From Chaenocephalus aceratus (lineage: Eukaryota > Chordata > Actinopteri > Perciformes > Channichthyidae): 64,000 bases of DNA. Within the stretch, counting starts at the first letter, position 1. Every line of letters starts with the position of its first letter. The position numbers were made by a program, and so were the translations under genes. The DNA is taken from positions 36,284,161-36,348,160 of the forward strand of contig CM043789.1 in assembly GCA_023974075.1 (NCBI GenBank), read 5' to 3'. Below are positions 25,365-36,599 of the stretch, piece after piece. The notes under the pieces are model-generated. The model made no database searches and was not told the origin of the DNA. It saw only the letters and a program-made list of their open reading frames with translations.

Positions 25365-26149
25365 CAGCTTTTGAACACAACACTAAAACAGAATCTGAAA
25401 TGATGAGCTCATCAATTTATTCCCAAAATTGGAAATGTTACTTGGAACACTAAAAGATAGAAATACAACACATTCCACCACAGTACCCCTTCTGAAATTA
25501 GGATTCATGGGAGACCATCTCATATTTAATGTTTTTTAATCATGTTTACTGATATCCGGAGCAGAATTCTCCAGGTGTGTAATTGTAATTCTGTGGCTCT
25601 TCCACGTCCTGATGGAGGGAGTGTTCAACTCTGAACAGAATGTATTTCATGTCTAATAAACACCTGCCGCGAGGTTTGATAAAAAGCCCCTCAGCTGAAC
25701 TGTTCTTATTATGAGGCATTGCCTTTTGGCTGCTCTAATTCTCGCTCACATTCACTTCTTCTCAGTTATGTGTGTCCGCCGTTGGTCCTAAAGCTGAGCC
25801 CTCTTCCGCTCAGAGCACATTTCCTGCCTGTGACAGCTCCTCTCTGGGGAGTGACACTCATTCTAGTGTGGTGGAGTGAGAGGGGAGCCCACAATTCACT
25901 TCACACACTGTAGTAAAACGGACTACACACCAGGGCCGAAGAGACTAGTGCCTCACATTTACTTGACCTTGTATGGACTAAGTTTTTCTCAGCAGGCAGC
26001 GGCCGGGTGCTGCTCTGAAATACTGAGTAAGAGCCGGAAGAACATCCCCTTAAGGCGACTGAATTATATTTCATGTTGGGTTCAGATGTGTCGGTCTTTG
26101 AACAAATAACTAAATAACTATAATAAAGGGGCTGTTAAAACATAGAGCT
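25365..26149. other. No recognisable gene or mobile element
   Basis: Unassigned DNA without supported coding sequence. Confidence 0.5.
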
Positions 26150-26330
26150 GTGGAGAGAAATACCAAAGTCCTTTTTTCACATACTTATACCTTGTATATC
26201 TATCTTATGCTACTTAATTCTTCTACCTCACTGTATTTCAGAGGCAAATATCTTACATTTACTTCTCTTCATTTATCAAACACTCATAATAACTAGTTAC
26301 TTTTTACATTTATTGTAAAAACACATGCTA
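26150..26330. repeat. Decayed copy of the 12193-12420 repeat family
   Basis: Shares the order of modules (TACTTATAC, a TGCTACTT block, TTCTACCTCACT, TTCAGAGGCAAAT, then a TAGTTACTTT module) with the copy at 12193-12420, but with many substitutions. Noncoding. Confidence 0.5.
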
Positions 26331-26457
26331 TGCTTTCATGTAGTACTGTACTAATCAACCCAGTATTTTAAAAAGTGTCTACTTCAACATCAAAATGCTC
26401 TTATATGATGTGTGTGCTGCTCATGAAAATAGGGTAATATAAAAGTAGTGTAGTAGT

Positions 26458-26720
26458 AAGGGAAGGAAAGGCACGTTTATTTATGTAGCACCTTTCAACA
26501 GGCAATTCAAAGTGCTTTACAAAAGTAACAAGAGTTGCAGCGGACCTGCTGGTTTCTGGGAGTTTGTTCCAGATATTTGGAGCATCATAACTGAACTCCA
26601 TGTTTAATTCTGACTCTGTGGACAGAAAGCGTTAATGTTGGGCTTAAATGCTTTAGAAACCAGCAGCAGTATTTTAAAATGAGTTCTTTGACAAACAGCA
26701 AGCAAGTGTACATATCTCAG
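26458..26720 (-). mobile_element. LINE 3' fragment, strongly decayed
   Basis: On the minus strand 26601-26520 encodes a YDAPNIWNKLP-like block that resembles the C-terminal W-N-x-LP motif of L2/CR1-type reverse transcriptases. The plus-strand text (GGGAGTTTGTTCCAGATAT, then ACCAGCAGCAGTATTTT) is a fish LINE 3' region I recognise. The fragment is short, with no usable frame. Confidence 0.6.
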
Positions 26721-29700
26721 AACTAGTATAATACTTTAAGATGATAGTATGTATACCGTCACCTAAGTAAAGGAACATACATGTAATGTTGTAAGAGTAT
26801 GTGAAGTCAAGGACACCAGATATCCCCAACATGAAACTGTAACCAGCACAATATATCCATCAATGATTTGCCCAAAGCTCAAAGGCTTTTATACTTGATT
26901 TTACAATGGAAATGTAATTCTGTTGAAGAGTTTCTGCACGCCACATGAATGCCCTTTTTGACTTTCAAAAGAGAGGGCTCCAGGCAAAGGTAATTCATGC
27001 CAGGCAAGAAAAGAAAGAAACCTTTGTGCAGCAGGCAGGAGAAAGTATTCCGTGACTCACAGCCTACTTCTCTCCTCTTGTCACACACAGAGGCTTTTAC
27101 TGGGGCACAAATCACTCGTGAACAATTCTATATTCCGTAATTGCATCATAACACGCTTCGCATTCATTCAGTCTCAGCGCATTCACCTATTCAGGATCAT
27201 CAGAGCCCTTTATCAGCGGGCTGTGTGCCAAAGGCAGATTGAGAGGTTGCCAGTCCATCTCAGTGCACAGATTCATAATGAAGTTCACACCTGTGGAGGA
27301 ACAAGCGAACTTCAGAAGCCCGCAGCATTATGGCTGTGCTGCCCACTCAGCCTCTGCAAAACTTTATCTGCTTTCTGTTGTCAGACACATACATTAATAT
27401 TGGCAGCTCACAAAGATGCAGATTGTTGCTTGGTTACATCTGCAGATATGTCTCGGATTGTATACAGTGTTGACACTAACAGGCTTTGTCTGGAGAATTA
27501 ACGTGGAATAGTATGTGACAACATTAGAAGCAACGTCACTGTGACAGAAAGCAAATAGGATTGCCGTGTTTACATGAAACATTTATCATGTTTCTTTGTG
27601 CAGTGATGTGAGATTGTATGTTATACTTTGAGTGGGAGAGAGTTTCTCCAAAGCTTGGCCTTTTTAAAAGTTTATATCTCCTCTTCTTGAGCCTCAGGGG
27701 CTGAACAGAGAATTTAAATGTTCAGCGAAAACGGAGGTGAAACTTTGCACAAGGTTGTGGAAAAAGAGCTCGATCCTCCAGGCGCTTGGTAATGTTCTGA
27801 CCCCGATGTAAATCCATCAGTGCCATTTTGCTAATGAACTGATCTATGATTTACACTATCAGTGGAGCTCGTTTCCGCCTCCTCTCGCAAAGTGCTGACA
27901 GCACCGCTCTGTATTCGCAAGACCTTTTGTGTTATTGTGAGTAAGCTGATTTGTGTTATTCACCTTACATCCCTGATCCAGCCTGGTTGTCAGTTGATAA
28001 CTGTGGGTCACTGCATACACAAGGAGAAGAAAATACTTTAGGAGGAAAGTTTTATAACATAAAACCAATTACTGAGCCTACGCTGGGTGCGTGGTGTTTG
28101 CATACAGATCTACGCTTATGTAATTCATGATGCATAATCCAGATGCAGCACATCTTTGCAACAATAACAAAAATGTGTTTGAAGCACTTTTTTCATCTTT
28201 TACATTAGTGAGGATAAAGATGATTGAGTAGCCAAACAATAAAAGATTGCATCTGTACAAAAAGTGTTTTTTCCACATCTCTGTGAGCTGCTTAAGTGAT
28301 CACAAGGTGCGCTGGGAAAAAGTATGAGCTGCGGGACATCTGCGACATTAAGGGAACATCCTGAGGTTTAATGAGGCTTAATGTTGCAGATGCGTGTCTC
28401 CTGCAGAGTGAACCCCACTTCACACAAGCTGGCACTTTGCGTGAGATGGGATTACAGTGTGAAAAAAAGGGAAGCAGAAAGCGTTCACGATGTGTCTTTC
28501 TTTTTGCAAAACTCAGCAACAACAGTCATTCCATTAAATGAGTGCATCTCAGTCCATAAGATAAGGCCTATATCAATTTAATGTTGACATTGATAGTCAA
28601 TTTTCACCCAAGGTCATAAACTCAACTAACATAAATAAAAACTCTTGTGTGTACCTTTTTTAACAAGATGTGTTAAAGCTCTGGCATGAATAGTAAAAGA
28701 ACATAAACTTGAACAAATTGGTAAACGTTTATGTAGTCTGTTGTGCATTGAGTAGAGATTGGCCTGGGATGACGTTAGATCCTGGTAAACCCTAAACAAG
28801 TTATTAAAAAGCAGAGATTACACGTATACATTTGTGAAATGACTTTAAAAGAACGTGTTGTGGAATTGTATTAAAATGGACAAAACGAAATTACAATAAC
28901 GTAACTTCTGCTTGGGATGAAGTTTCCTTAGAAGTCACAAAAGGTTTACATTTCTTCAAAGAATTCTGCACAAGTGAACTCCTGGAACACACTTTAGTTT
29001 TCTTAAAGAGATTGCATTGAGTTGCAGAAGATAGTACAGAGACTATCCTGAACATAATGTCAAGATGTAAGCTCTCTATCAGGAACAATTGACAAAACTA
29101 TAAAATAATAATTGATACCTTAAGTTTAAATACAAGAGGACATGTGTTTGCTAGCAGCCAACAAGCCTCTTGCATGTTTTTTTATATAACTATTTTCAAA
29201 TATACAGTATGCTTTATAAATTAACTTCAATATATGTTTGAATGGCAATTACAAGCTCAGGGCCAATAGCAATAGTTACAATTCCTCTAGGCAGAGGCGG
29301 AGAGGGATGTGTGTGTTGCACATGCTATTGTCCTCAGGTCTGTTGTCATGAGGCATATTTCATTGATTGTTTAGTGGTAATTCACAGAACCGCTGCGATG
29401 GTGATCTGCCTGGTGTCCCTAGAACGTTATTAATTGTTTTTAGAGCGTGGGGGACGGGGTCATGGTGTGAAATGGGACTGCTCCAGTTTATATGAGTGAT
29501 TTCCCTAATAGTCAGACAGGCAGCCATTTGATTTGTAATATATGTGTATTACTGTGTGGCCATGGTGTAACCGAGAGAGATGAATCACTGAGGAACATAT
29601 ATAGGAATCCTAACTACATTTGCAGATAATAGCAGATGCTCTGCTGTCCGCGGAGCTTCTCTACAGAGAATTGTCTGGGTGAGTGCTGAGATATGGGCCC

Positions 29701-30948
29701 TATTCCAAACCGACCCCTACACCCTCCTTCTTCGTGAGTGAATTATAGTCACTTACAGCTGAACAGGACTCGTTTGATCAAGAGGCTCTATTATGTTTTG
29801 GTGGGATTTCCCTTTTACTGTAGTGTTGTATAGGTTTGTGTGCATGTACATGGTTTGTAAAAGGGTAAAACCACAAACTTCACGCCAGAGGGAGAAAAAG
29901 AGCATAATATGTTCTCTTTAAGATGTAGGGTGAAAATATAGTGGCAAACTTCGTGATGAAATTCCCTCTCCGGCAGAAAGAGGAGCTGTCATAACATTTA
30001 ACTTCTTCTTACATTTAAATGATGTTTATGAGCCTCTTGATTTTTGCAACATTCTCTGTAAATATACAAAACATTACAATCAAATATACATGCAATGTTT
30101 TAGATAAAATAGTTGTAACATCTGTATGACAATATCAAATGAAATCTCTCTCTTATTTTGCGCAGTATACACGTAAGTCTTTGCATAGAGCTCTCTCTAC
30201 TCATTGGTGCCATAGACTCAGGACAGGACAGATGCAGACTTGCTGTGGTTTAATAACTTCTACACTAGTTGGCTTGGAACGGCATTTAATCAAGGTGGTG
30301 GGGGCCGGATTGGAACTGAGCCATTGTGTCTTCTTCCTGTTGTGATAGAGATTCAGCTGGCTACTCTCACCTGTTCTGAGCCCTGCTGTCCTCTCTCTTC
30401 CAGCCTCAGTGCACCTCCATCTGCAACCAGCCAGACGCAGTCAGACACGGCTCCACGCTGCTCGTCGAAGAGCCTCAGGGATAAACGGTCCTGAGTGTTG
30501 ACAATGGCTGTTATTTTATGAAGAGTGTGAGGGGCTGTGTCTCTTTATTCGGCTAACCTGATTACAGTCCTTCTCTTCCTGCGCGAGCACACAGTGTAAT
30601 CTAAAAGCAACACCTGGGCCACTAGGCGATTCAAAATAGACGGCGTGCCAAAGTACTGGCACGTCCCCAAAATGAATTAAGGTGGGCTATTCAGGTCTGT
30701 CCTGACCTTGGGGAGGTGTGCATACTGGTTTCTGCTCTCAGAGAAACAAGTCTTTCATCACAGAGCCACTGTGAAATGTATGTTAATCCGTCTGGGGTTG
30801 GGAGGAGGAGAGAGGTTCTGAGGGGACACAATGATGAGAGAGAAGGAGATGAGGAAGAGAGGGCAGAGAAGGAGAGAAAATTGGTTCAAACGGGACATTT
30901 AAGTGGACCAGACGGGGGAGAAAGAGACATTGAGAAAAATGATAGAGA
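26721..30948. other. No recognisable gene or mobile element
   Basis: The longest stretch in this part of the window without repeats I recognise. Open frames are short and unsupported; the 149-residue frame at 27052-27501 has no recognisable domain. Parts such as 27640-27860 look complex and non-repetitive, which would suit conserved noncoding DNA, but sequence alone cannot show that. Confidence 0.5.
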
Positions 30949-30952
30949 GGTG

Positions 30953-31299
30953 TGTCACAAACGAGCTGAGGACCAAAATGCAGAACACGGGAAACCAGGG
31001 ATAGTCGGTAACCAGCTTTATTGAAGGCAATAGGCTGGTAGGAGACAAAACGGCAGATAGTAGGCAAAGGGCTGGTCAGGGACAGGCAGGGTCGAAACCG
31101 GGAGGGCAATCTGAAGGGTAATGCGGGAAAGACTGGCATGCTGCAAAGTACGATCTGGCACTGAGGTGAAAGTGAAGTGGGCCTAAATACTAATGGAGCT
31201 GATGGGCGTAACAGAGTGAGAGAGAGACAGGGTGTGACTACCAGGTGACTAAGGTATGTTAATGAAGAAAATAGGTGAGTGAGAAAGCAGACTGTGACA
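30953..31299 (-). repeat. 3' LTR of Gypsy element
   Basis: 347 bp bounded by TGTCACA at the low end and TGTGACA at the high end, an inverted terminal pair. The internal side is followed by a C-run on the plus strand (GAACCCCCCCC), which is the polypurine tract primer on the minus strand. Confidence 0.92.
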
Positions 31300-31433
31300 G
31301 AACCCCCCCCTTAATGGACGGCTCCTGACGTCTAAGAAAATTCTAGGAGAGAGAGAAAAAAAAAAAAAGAATTAAAGAAGAATCAACAAAAACCCTACAG
31401 ACACAGGGTGGAAGGTGGAGGTATGGGGAAAGG

Positions 31434-31934
31434 TTAGTACTCATCTGAGAATGCTCTCTCGGCCTCTCCCTCCTGGAAATCCTCGTCCTCCTCGACTGAT
31501 GACGCTTCCCCCTCCCCCTCGACGAAGCCTCTGGTCTGTAGCGGACGAGTATCCCCTGGCTTAACGCCTGGTTGAGCGTGGGTCCTAGAAGGCTGCTCCG
31601 GGTAACGCAGGTGGAAGTCTCGGATGAGTTGAGGGTTGAGGATATGACGAGCAGGAATCCACTGCCTTTCCTCAGGACCATAGCCCTCCCAGTCCAACAA
31701 ATATTGAACCCCTCTTCCTCTGCGACGGGAACGGAGTAGACGACGAAGGGTGTAGGTAGGACCCCCATCGATCATCCTAGGGGGTGGTGGTGGAGGGGCG
31801 GCGGAAATCATAGGACTCTCCCGGACAGGTTTAATCCTAGAAACGTGGAAGGTGGGATGGATCTTCATGTTCCGGGGCAAACTCAGTCAAACTGCTGCAG
31901 GGTTAATGACCTTGACAATCTTGAAGGGTCCAAT
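31434..31934 (-). pseudogene. Gypsy integrase C-terminus with chromodomain
   Basis: The minus-strand frame carries a Pro-rich linker after [14 protein letters not shown], then a chromodomain whose core reads [17 protein letters not shown], and an acidic tail ending at 31434. Chromodomains at this site help target integration to particular chromatin in the family. Upstream the frame has a stop just before PRNMKIHP, and the sequence joins directly to the zinc-binding domain because the catalytic core is deleted. Confidence 0.9.
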
Positions 31935-32264
31935 AAACCTGGCGCTTGGTGAGATGGTTTGTGCCGATTGCACACAGGACAGGCGTTCACAAACTCCCGG
32001 GTGTCAGCCTCCAGCGTGGCCCACCAGAACCGTTGTAGGACCATCCCTCTGGTACGTTGAATTCCAGGGTGGCAGGGAAGTCTGGAGCTGTAAGCCCACT
32101 GAAGCACCTCAGCCCTCAAAACCTGAGGCACAAACAAACGGTTGAGAGGACAAGAACTAGGACCGGGTTGGTCCACCAAAGCGGTCTTAACCCTCTCCTC
32201 AATCTCCCAAGCGAGGACGCCGATCACTCGAGGAGCAGGAAGAATAGTGTCCGGAATACCCCAG
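31935..32264 (-). pseudogene. Gypsy integrase zinc-binding (HHCC) domain
   Basis: The frame contains the H...H...C-x2-C pattern: YSSRLPCHPGIQRT carries one His and NACPVCNRH carries the Cys pair. It is cut off right after the CNRH segment, where the catalytic core with its D,D,E residues should follow. The frame differs from that of the upstream RNase H segment because of a shift in the (CCCT)n tract at 32270-32288. Confidence 0.88.
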
Positions 32265-32784
32265 GTGTCTCCCTCCCTCCCTCCCTCCCGAACTGCCGGG
32301 ACAAAGCGTCGGCCTTCACGTTGCGGGAGCCCAGGTGGTAGGAGAGGAAAAAATTAAACCGGGTAAAAAATAACGACCACCTGGCTTGCCGGGAATTAAG
32401 TCTTTGTGCCGACCTGATGTATTCCAGGTTCTTATGGTCGGTCCAAACCTGAAATGGTTGTTCTGTCCCCTCAAGCCAGTGTCGCCACTCCTCCAACACC
32501 AACTTCACTGCTAGAAGCTCCCGATTCCCCACGGCATAGTTTCTCTCCGCCGGACTCAATCTCCTTGAAAAGAAAGCACAGGGGTGGAGCTTCTGGTTCT
32601 CACCAGAACGTTGCGACAAGATGGCCCCCACCCCTACGTCAGAAGCATCCACCTCCACCACCAACTGACTAGCGGGATCTGGTACTTGCAGGATAGGAGC
32701 CGATGTAAACCGGCCCTTGAGGTCCTGAAAAGCCTCCTCGGCTGCAGGGGACCATCGGAACGTCACCTTGGACGAGGTCAGGGC
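32265..32784 (-). pseudogene. Gypsy RNase H segment
   Basis: The frame begins at the deletion junction next to the partial LTR and encodes the C-terminal end of the reverse transcriptase connection followed by RNase H. Blocks are [16 protein letters not shown] (first catalytic Asp), [19 protein letters not shown] and [11 protein letters not shown]. It normally removes the RNA template during reverse transcription. The palm and fingers of the reverse transcriptase are missing. Confidence 0.9.
32270..32288 (+). repeat. (CCCT)n microsatellite
   Basis: Short tetranucleotide tract inside the Gypsy remnant. Change in its length explains the frame change between the RNase H and integrase segments. 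Confidence 0.85.
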
Positions 32785-32854
32785 GGGTGTGACTACCAGG
32801 TGACTAAGGAATGTTAATGCAGAAAATAGGTGAGTGAGAAAGCAGACTGTGACA
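32785..32854 (-). repeat. Partial 5' LTR of Gypsy element
   Basis: The 70 bp match the end of the 3' LTR (31230-31299) with only a few substitutions and end in the same TGTGACA. The deletion point starts at GGGTGTGAC, which resembles the joined sequence, so a short homology may have guided the loss. Confidence 0.9.
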
Positions 32855-32858
32855 GGTG

Positions 32859-33574
32859 ACAGGCACAGGAAGCCAGCAGAGGGAACAGATAGAGGATCCA
32901 GGGTAGACAGATGGAAAGACAAGGGCACATTCACAGTGCAGCTGAACAGCTCCCTGATTCTGATTTTTGTCACACGTCAAGTAAAACACAGATTTGATAT
33001 TTTCAATGCGATGCAAAGAGCAGCGTGACATCTATTTCTTTCACTGGTCTGAACCTGTGGACCACAGAAAATTGGGATCCGAAGCATGTGACAGGCATGC
33101 AACTTGACAGCGCTTCCATGGCGATAAGGAAAAGGATATTTCACCTGAGACAGCTGACATTGTGTTGTTGTCCATGCCTGCTTGGCTGAACTCTAAAGCA
33201 AGATATGCAACTTTGCAAAAATTAAATAACATATTCATTTAAATACAAACAATCTTTACTGATCAGCAACACCACACACTCTTACTGGATTCTGTACTCT
33301 GAGGGGTTTTACTTCATACCAGTGGAATAAATCAATCAGTGCTGCTGAACTTTGACATGCAAACCTGGCTGTTGTGTTGACCATTAGCAAGTTGTCTTGA
33401 CAGTGCTGACCTTTGAGAAAACAGAGGGCCAGAGAGTTCAACATGACAGCTGCTGTTGTAGCACAATAGCTGTAGAGCAGCCATTTCTCATGTTTCAGAA
33501 TATGAATTGCTTTAATAAAAAAACAATGTTTCTGAGACAGTTACACGAGCCGATGGGACAAATGAACGTATGAT
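32859..33574. other. No recognisable gene or mobile element
   Basis: Unassigned DNA between the Gypsy element and a LINE fragment. Confidence 0.5.
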
Positions 33575-34331
33575 GCGTTTACGGTGGAGAGAGTCAGCAG
33601 CTTCAGGTTCCTCGGTGTCCACATCACTGAGGACTTGACATGAACTCTTCACACCACCACCATCACCAAAAAAGCTCGACAGCGTCTCTTCTTCCCCCGC
33701 AGGCTGAGGAGGTTCAACATGGACTCCAGGATACTCTGCAACTTCAACAGGTGCACCATAGAGAGTATCCTGACTGGCTGCATCACGGCCTGGTACTGTA
33801 AGGCTTTACAGAGGGGGGTGAAAACTGCACAGCACATCACCACGGAAGCTGCTATCCATGGAGGACCTTTACTCCCAGCGGCTCAGGAAGAAAGCCCTCC
33901 GGATTATAAAAGACCCCCATCACCCCAGCCACAAACTGTTCTGTCTGCTGGCGTCTGGCAGGCGTTACCGCAGCATCCGGACTAAAACCACCAAATTCAG
34001 GGACAGTTTCATCCCACAGGCAATAAGACTCTTAAACACCTGAACTGTTGAAACAACATCCACAATATTCATCTGGCTGCTACTTAAAAAATATTTATCT
34101 AATATATCATATTTCAATGATTTGCATATAGACTGTTATTGCACTATTTCACTATTTCACTTTTTTAAACTATTTTCTTCTTGTATTTACTATTTACTTG
34201 CATTATATTTGTCTGTTTATCTGTGTTTTGTGTTGCAATGTTGGAGAAGCCTGTGACACAAGATTTTCATCGACATAACTACACTGTACTGTAGCTATGT
34301 TCGTTTGACAAATAAAGAACCATGAACCTTT
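33575..34331 (+). mobile_element. LINE fragment: reverse transcriptase C-terminus and 3' tail
   Basis: The plus strand encodes RT C-terminal blocks in at least two frames: NFNRCTIESILTGCITAWY at 33730-33800 and a basic block with RKKALRIIKDPHHPSHKLF at 33870-33945, ending near 34043 with IPQAIRLLNT. It ends with GACAAATAAAGAACCATGAACC, the usual A-rich tail of this LINE group. Frame changes near 33800-33860 make it a relic. I place it in the jockey/CR1/Rex1 assemblage without a firm clade. Confidence 0.78.
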
Positions 34332-35557
34332 AGCGTCCGAGCTAACTACCATGCTCCTGTTTGCCTATTGTGTTAGGATCTTATCAGATCTGAATTAATT
34401 TTAACAAAGTAATATTTAATCTAAATGCTTAGTATTCAAATACTGAAATGTACTAAAATTATGGATAGGTAAAACTCAAAAGAGCCAGTTAAAATCTCAA
34501 AGCTGTAGCAGCAACCTGGTAATAATACATACAATGATTTAGTTCGATTCAAATTACATTCATAATCATGCATTAAATATGTGCACCGCACCGCACCGCA
34601 CTTTGGGAATTAAGGTGAGATTTATTGAAGGGGATCACAAATTAACACTTTGACACAAGAGCTGTTTTGCAGAGAGCACTAACACCTGATATTAATACAG
34701 TTTCATTTTGTTTTGAGATGAAGATTTTATAGTGAATACATGTTGTTTCGTGACATATTATGACAGTGTTTTTAATATTTACATGGTGAATGTGAAGATC
34801 AGCCCTGCCAAAAAAAACAAGAAGGTCCTATACTCTGCATGTTTGGTAAACTAAACATATCTAATGACTATGGATCGATTAAATAAAAAATGTGTATATG
34901 GCCTGGTTATTGTTATATTCAGTCATTAAATAAGCGTAATACTTACAGTTTAAACAGTGCCTCTGCTGTGGAGATATCCTACAGTATCCCTGGACATAAA
35001 TCTAAATTAAAAATGTTCTGAACCTGTTTTGACATTAAAGATGAAGTGAAGTTCAAAATGAATAAAGAACATAACACTCAATATTATTCATCCTGTTCTC
35101 ACACATTCGCTCTCACTGTAGATGCAATCTCAGGGCAAATGGCTTGAAACATTTGATGTACATATAAAGAGCTATACTTGTTTTATGGATGTTTTGATAT
35201 GGATGTTTGTGTGTGTGTTTGTGTTCGTATGTGTGGAGCAGTTCAGCACAGCCCTCAGGCCGACACCAACACAGAGAGAGAAGAGAGGAGGCAGACAGAG
35301 GAGAGGATCCATGTGTGATCATAAATTACAACAAAAGCATAGTTTTCAATCCTCTAATCTCACTCACTGCTTCTCAAACTACTGATAAAATGCCTCAGGT
35401 TTTTATTAATTTAGAACCGTATTTTGGAGGACATCCACCCGAACTCTCATTATTTTGCACCACTGTACCCAAGTATGTTTTCCCATTGCACAATCTGGCA
35501 CTGTAGAGCTGACATTTTGTCTCTGCTTTGATCACATCTGGTGTATAATTTAAGCAG
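34332..35557. other. No recognisable gene or mobile element
   Basis: Unassigned AT-rich DNA. A short CCGCA repeat (about 34586-34600) is the only local feature. Confidence 0.5.
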
Positions 35558-36599
35558 GATAGAGAGCCGAAGTCCCTCCCTTTCCGGTGGACCTCCATGG
35601 GACCTTATTTCGGAAAAATTATGTATTGAAGTCAATGGAGAGAGAAAGATTATCTTTCAATCCTTTTTGAATTGTGCCATGAATTACACATGTTTGTCAA
35701 TTTAAAAGATAATTTTGCAAGTAAAAAAAAACACTTTTTCTGGTCTCGCACAACACACGTCACCAACACCAAGCTGGCCGTCACGTTAGCACATTTCACC
35801 TCTTTCTTTCAGAATGAGGCGAAAAGTATTAAACGAGGAAAAAATCACTACAAGTCTAGGCATGAGAGCTGTATATACACAAAAGGGGAGTTAGTCGGCT
35901 CCGTAAGAGCCGAGGTGAGTGTTAAACGAGTGTAATAACGTTAATGTCAGCTAGCTTACAAGCTAGCTAGCTAGCTAGCTAACAAGGTACACTCCCGTGT
36001 TTTGTTTGAGTAACAAGTTTTCTCGTTAAGAACTGCGTGATCGCTGTGTATGCTGTGGATAACATTAGTGATGGCAAGGACAAGGTACACAGAAAACTAG
36101 TTGCTAAAACAAAACATGAGAGTGTACCTTGTTAGCTAATGTTAGCTAGCTGACATTAACGTTACACATTACACTCGTTTAACACTCACAGAAACCTTGT
36201 ACAGCCGATCCCGCATGTTGGCTCTTACGGAACCGACTAACTCCCTTTTTGTGTAATAGCAGCTCTCAACATGCCCAGACGTGTCATGATTTCAACCTCC
36301 TTTACTTGGATACCTTTCACCTCATTTTGGTGTTGGTGACGTGTAGTGTGCGAGACCAGAGATGTAGTTTATTGAGCGGTTTCACACACTAATAAGTGTT
36401 ACTTCACAGTTTTATGACAAACTGTGACTTTTTTTACTTGGAAATTATTTTTAAGATTGACAAACATGTGTAATTCGTGGCACAATTCAAACGGGATCTA
36501 AAGATAAATGTTCTCTCGCCATTAACTTCAATACATAATTTTTCCGAAATAAGGTCCCATGGTGTTCCACCAGAAAGGGAGCGACTTCGGCTCTCTATA
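35558..36599. mobile_element. Long foldback DNA element (near-palindrome, about 1.04 kb)
   Basis: Left arm 35558-36023 and right arm 36090-36599 are reverse complements with scattered substitutions and small indels, around a centre of only about 66 bp. Outer ends: ATAGAGAGCCGAAGTC on the left, its inverse GACTTCGGCTCTCTAT on the right (GCGACTTCGG with one change inward). Distinct matched blocks include GGGACCTTATTTCGGAAAAA, CACATGTTTGTCAAT and AACAAGGTACACTC. A TAGC/GCTA tandem lies in both inner arms. No protein frame. I recognise the terminal block as a widespread fish repeat. I found no exact target duplication. Confidence 0.88.

Larger units (their letters stand above)
30953..32854 (-). 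mobile_element. Internally deleted Gypsy (chromodomain) LTR retrotransposon
   Basis: On the minus strand the order is partial 5' LTR, RNase H, integrase zinc-binding domain, chromodomain, polypurine tract, 3' LTR. Target duplications GGTG flank it (30949-30952 and 32855-32858). At least two deletions removed, first, the rest of the 5' LTR, gag, protease and most of reverse transcriptase (junction near 32785) and, second, the integrase catalytic core (junction near 31935). The element is therefore 1.9 kb and cannot act alone. The chromodomain after integrase marks the chromovirus branch of Gypsy/Metaviridae. Confidence 0.92.
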
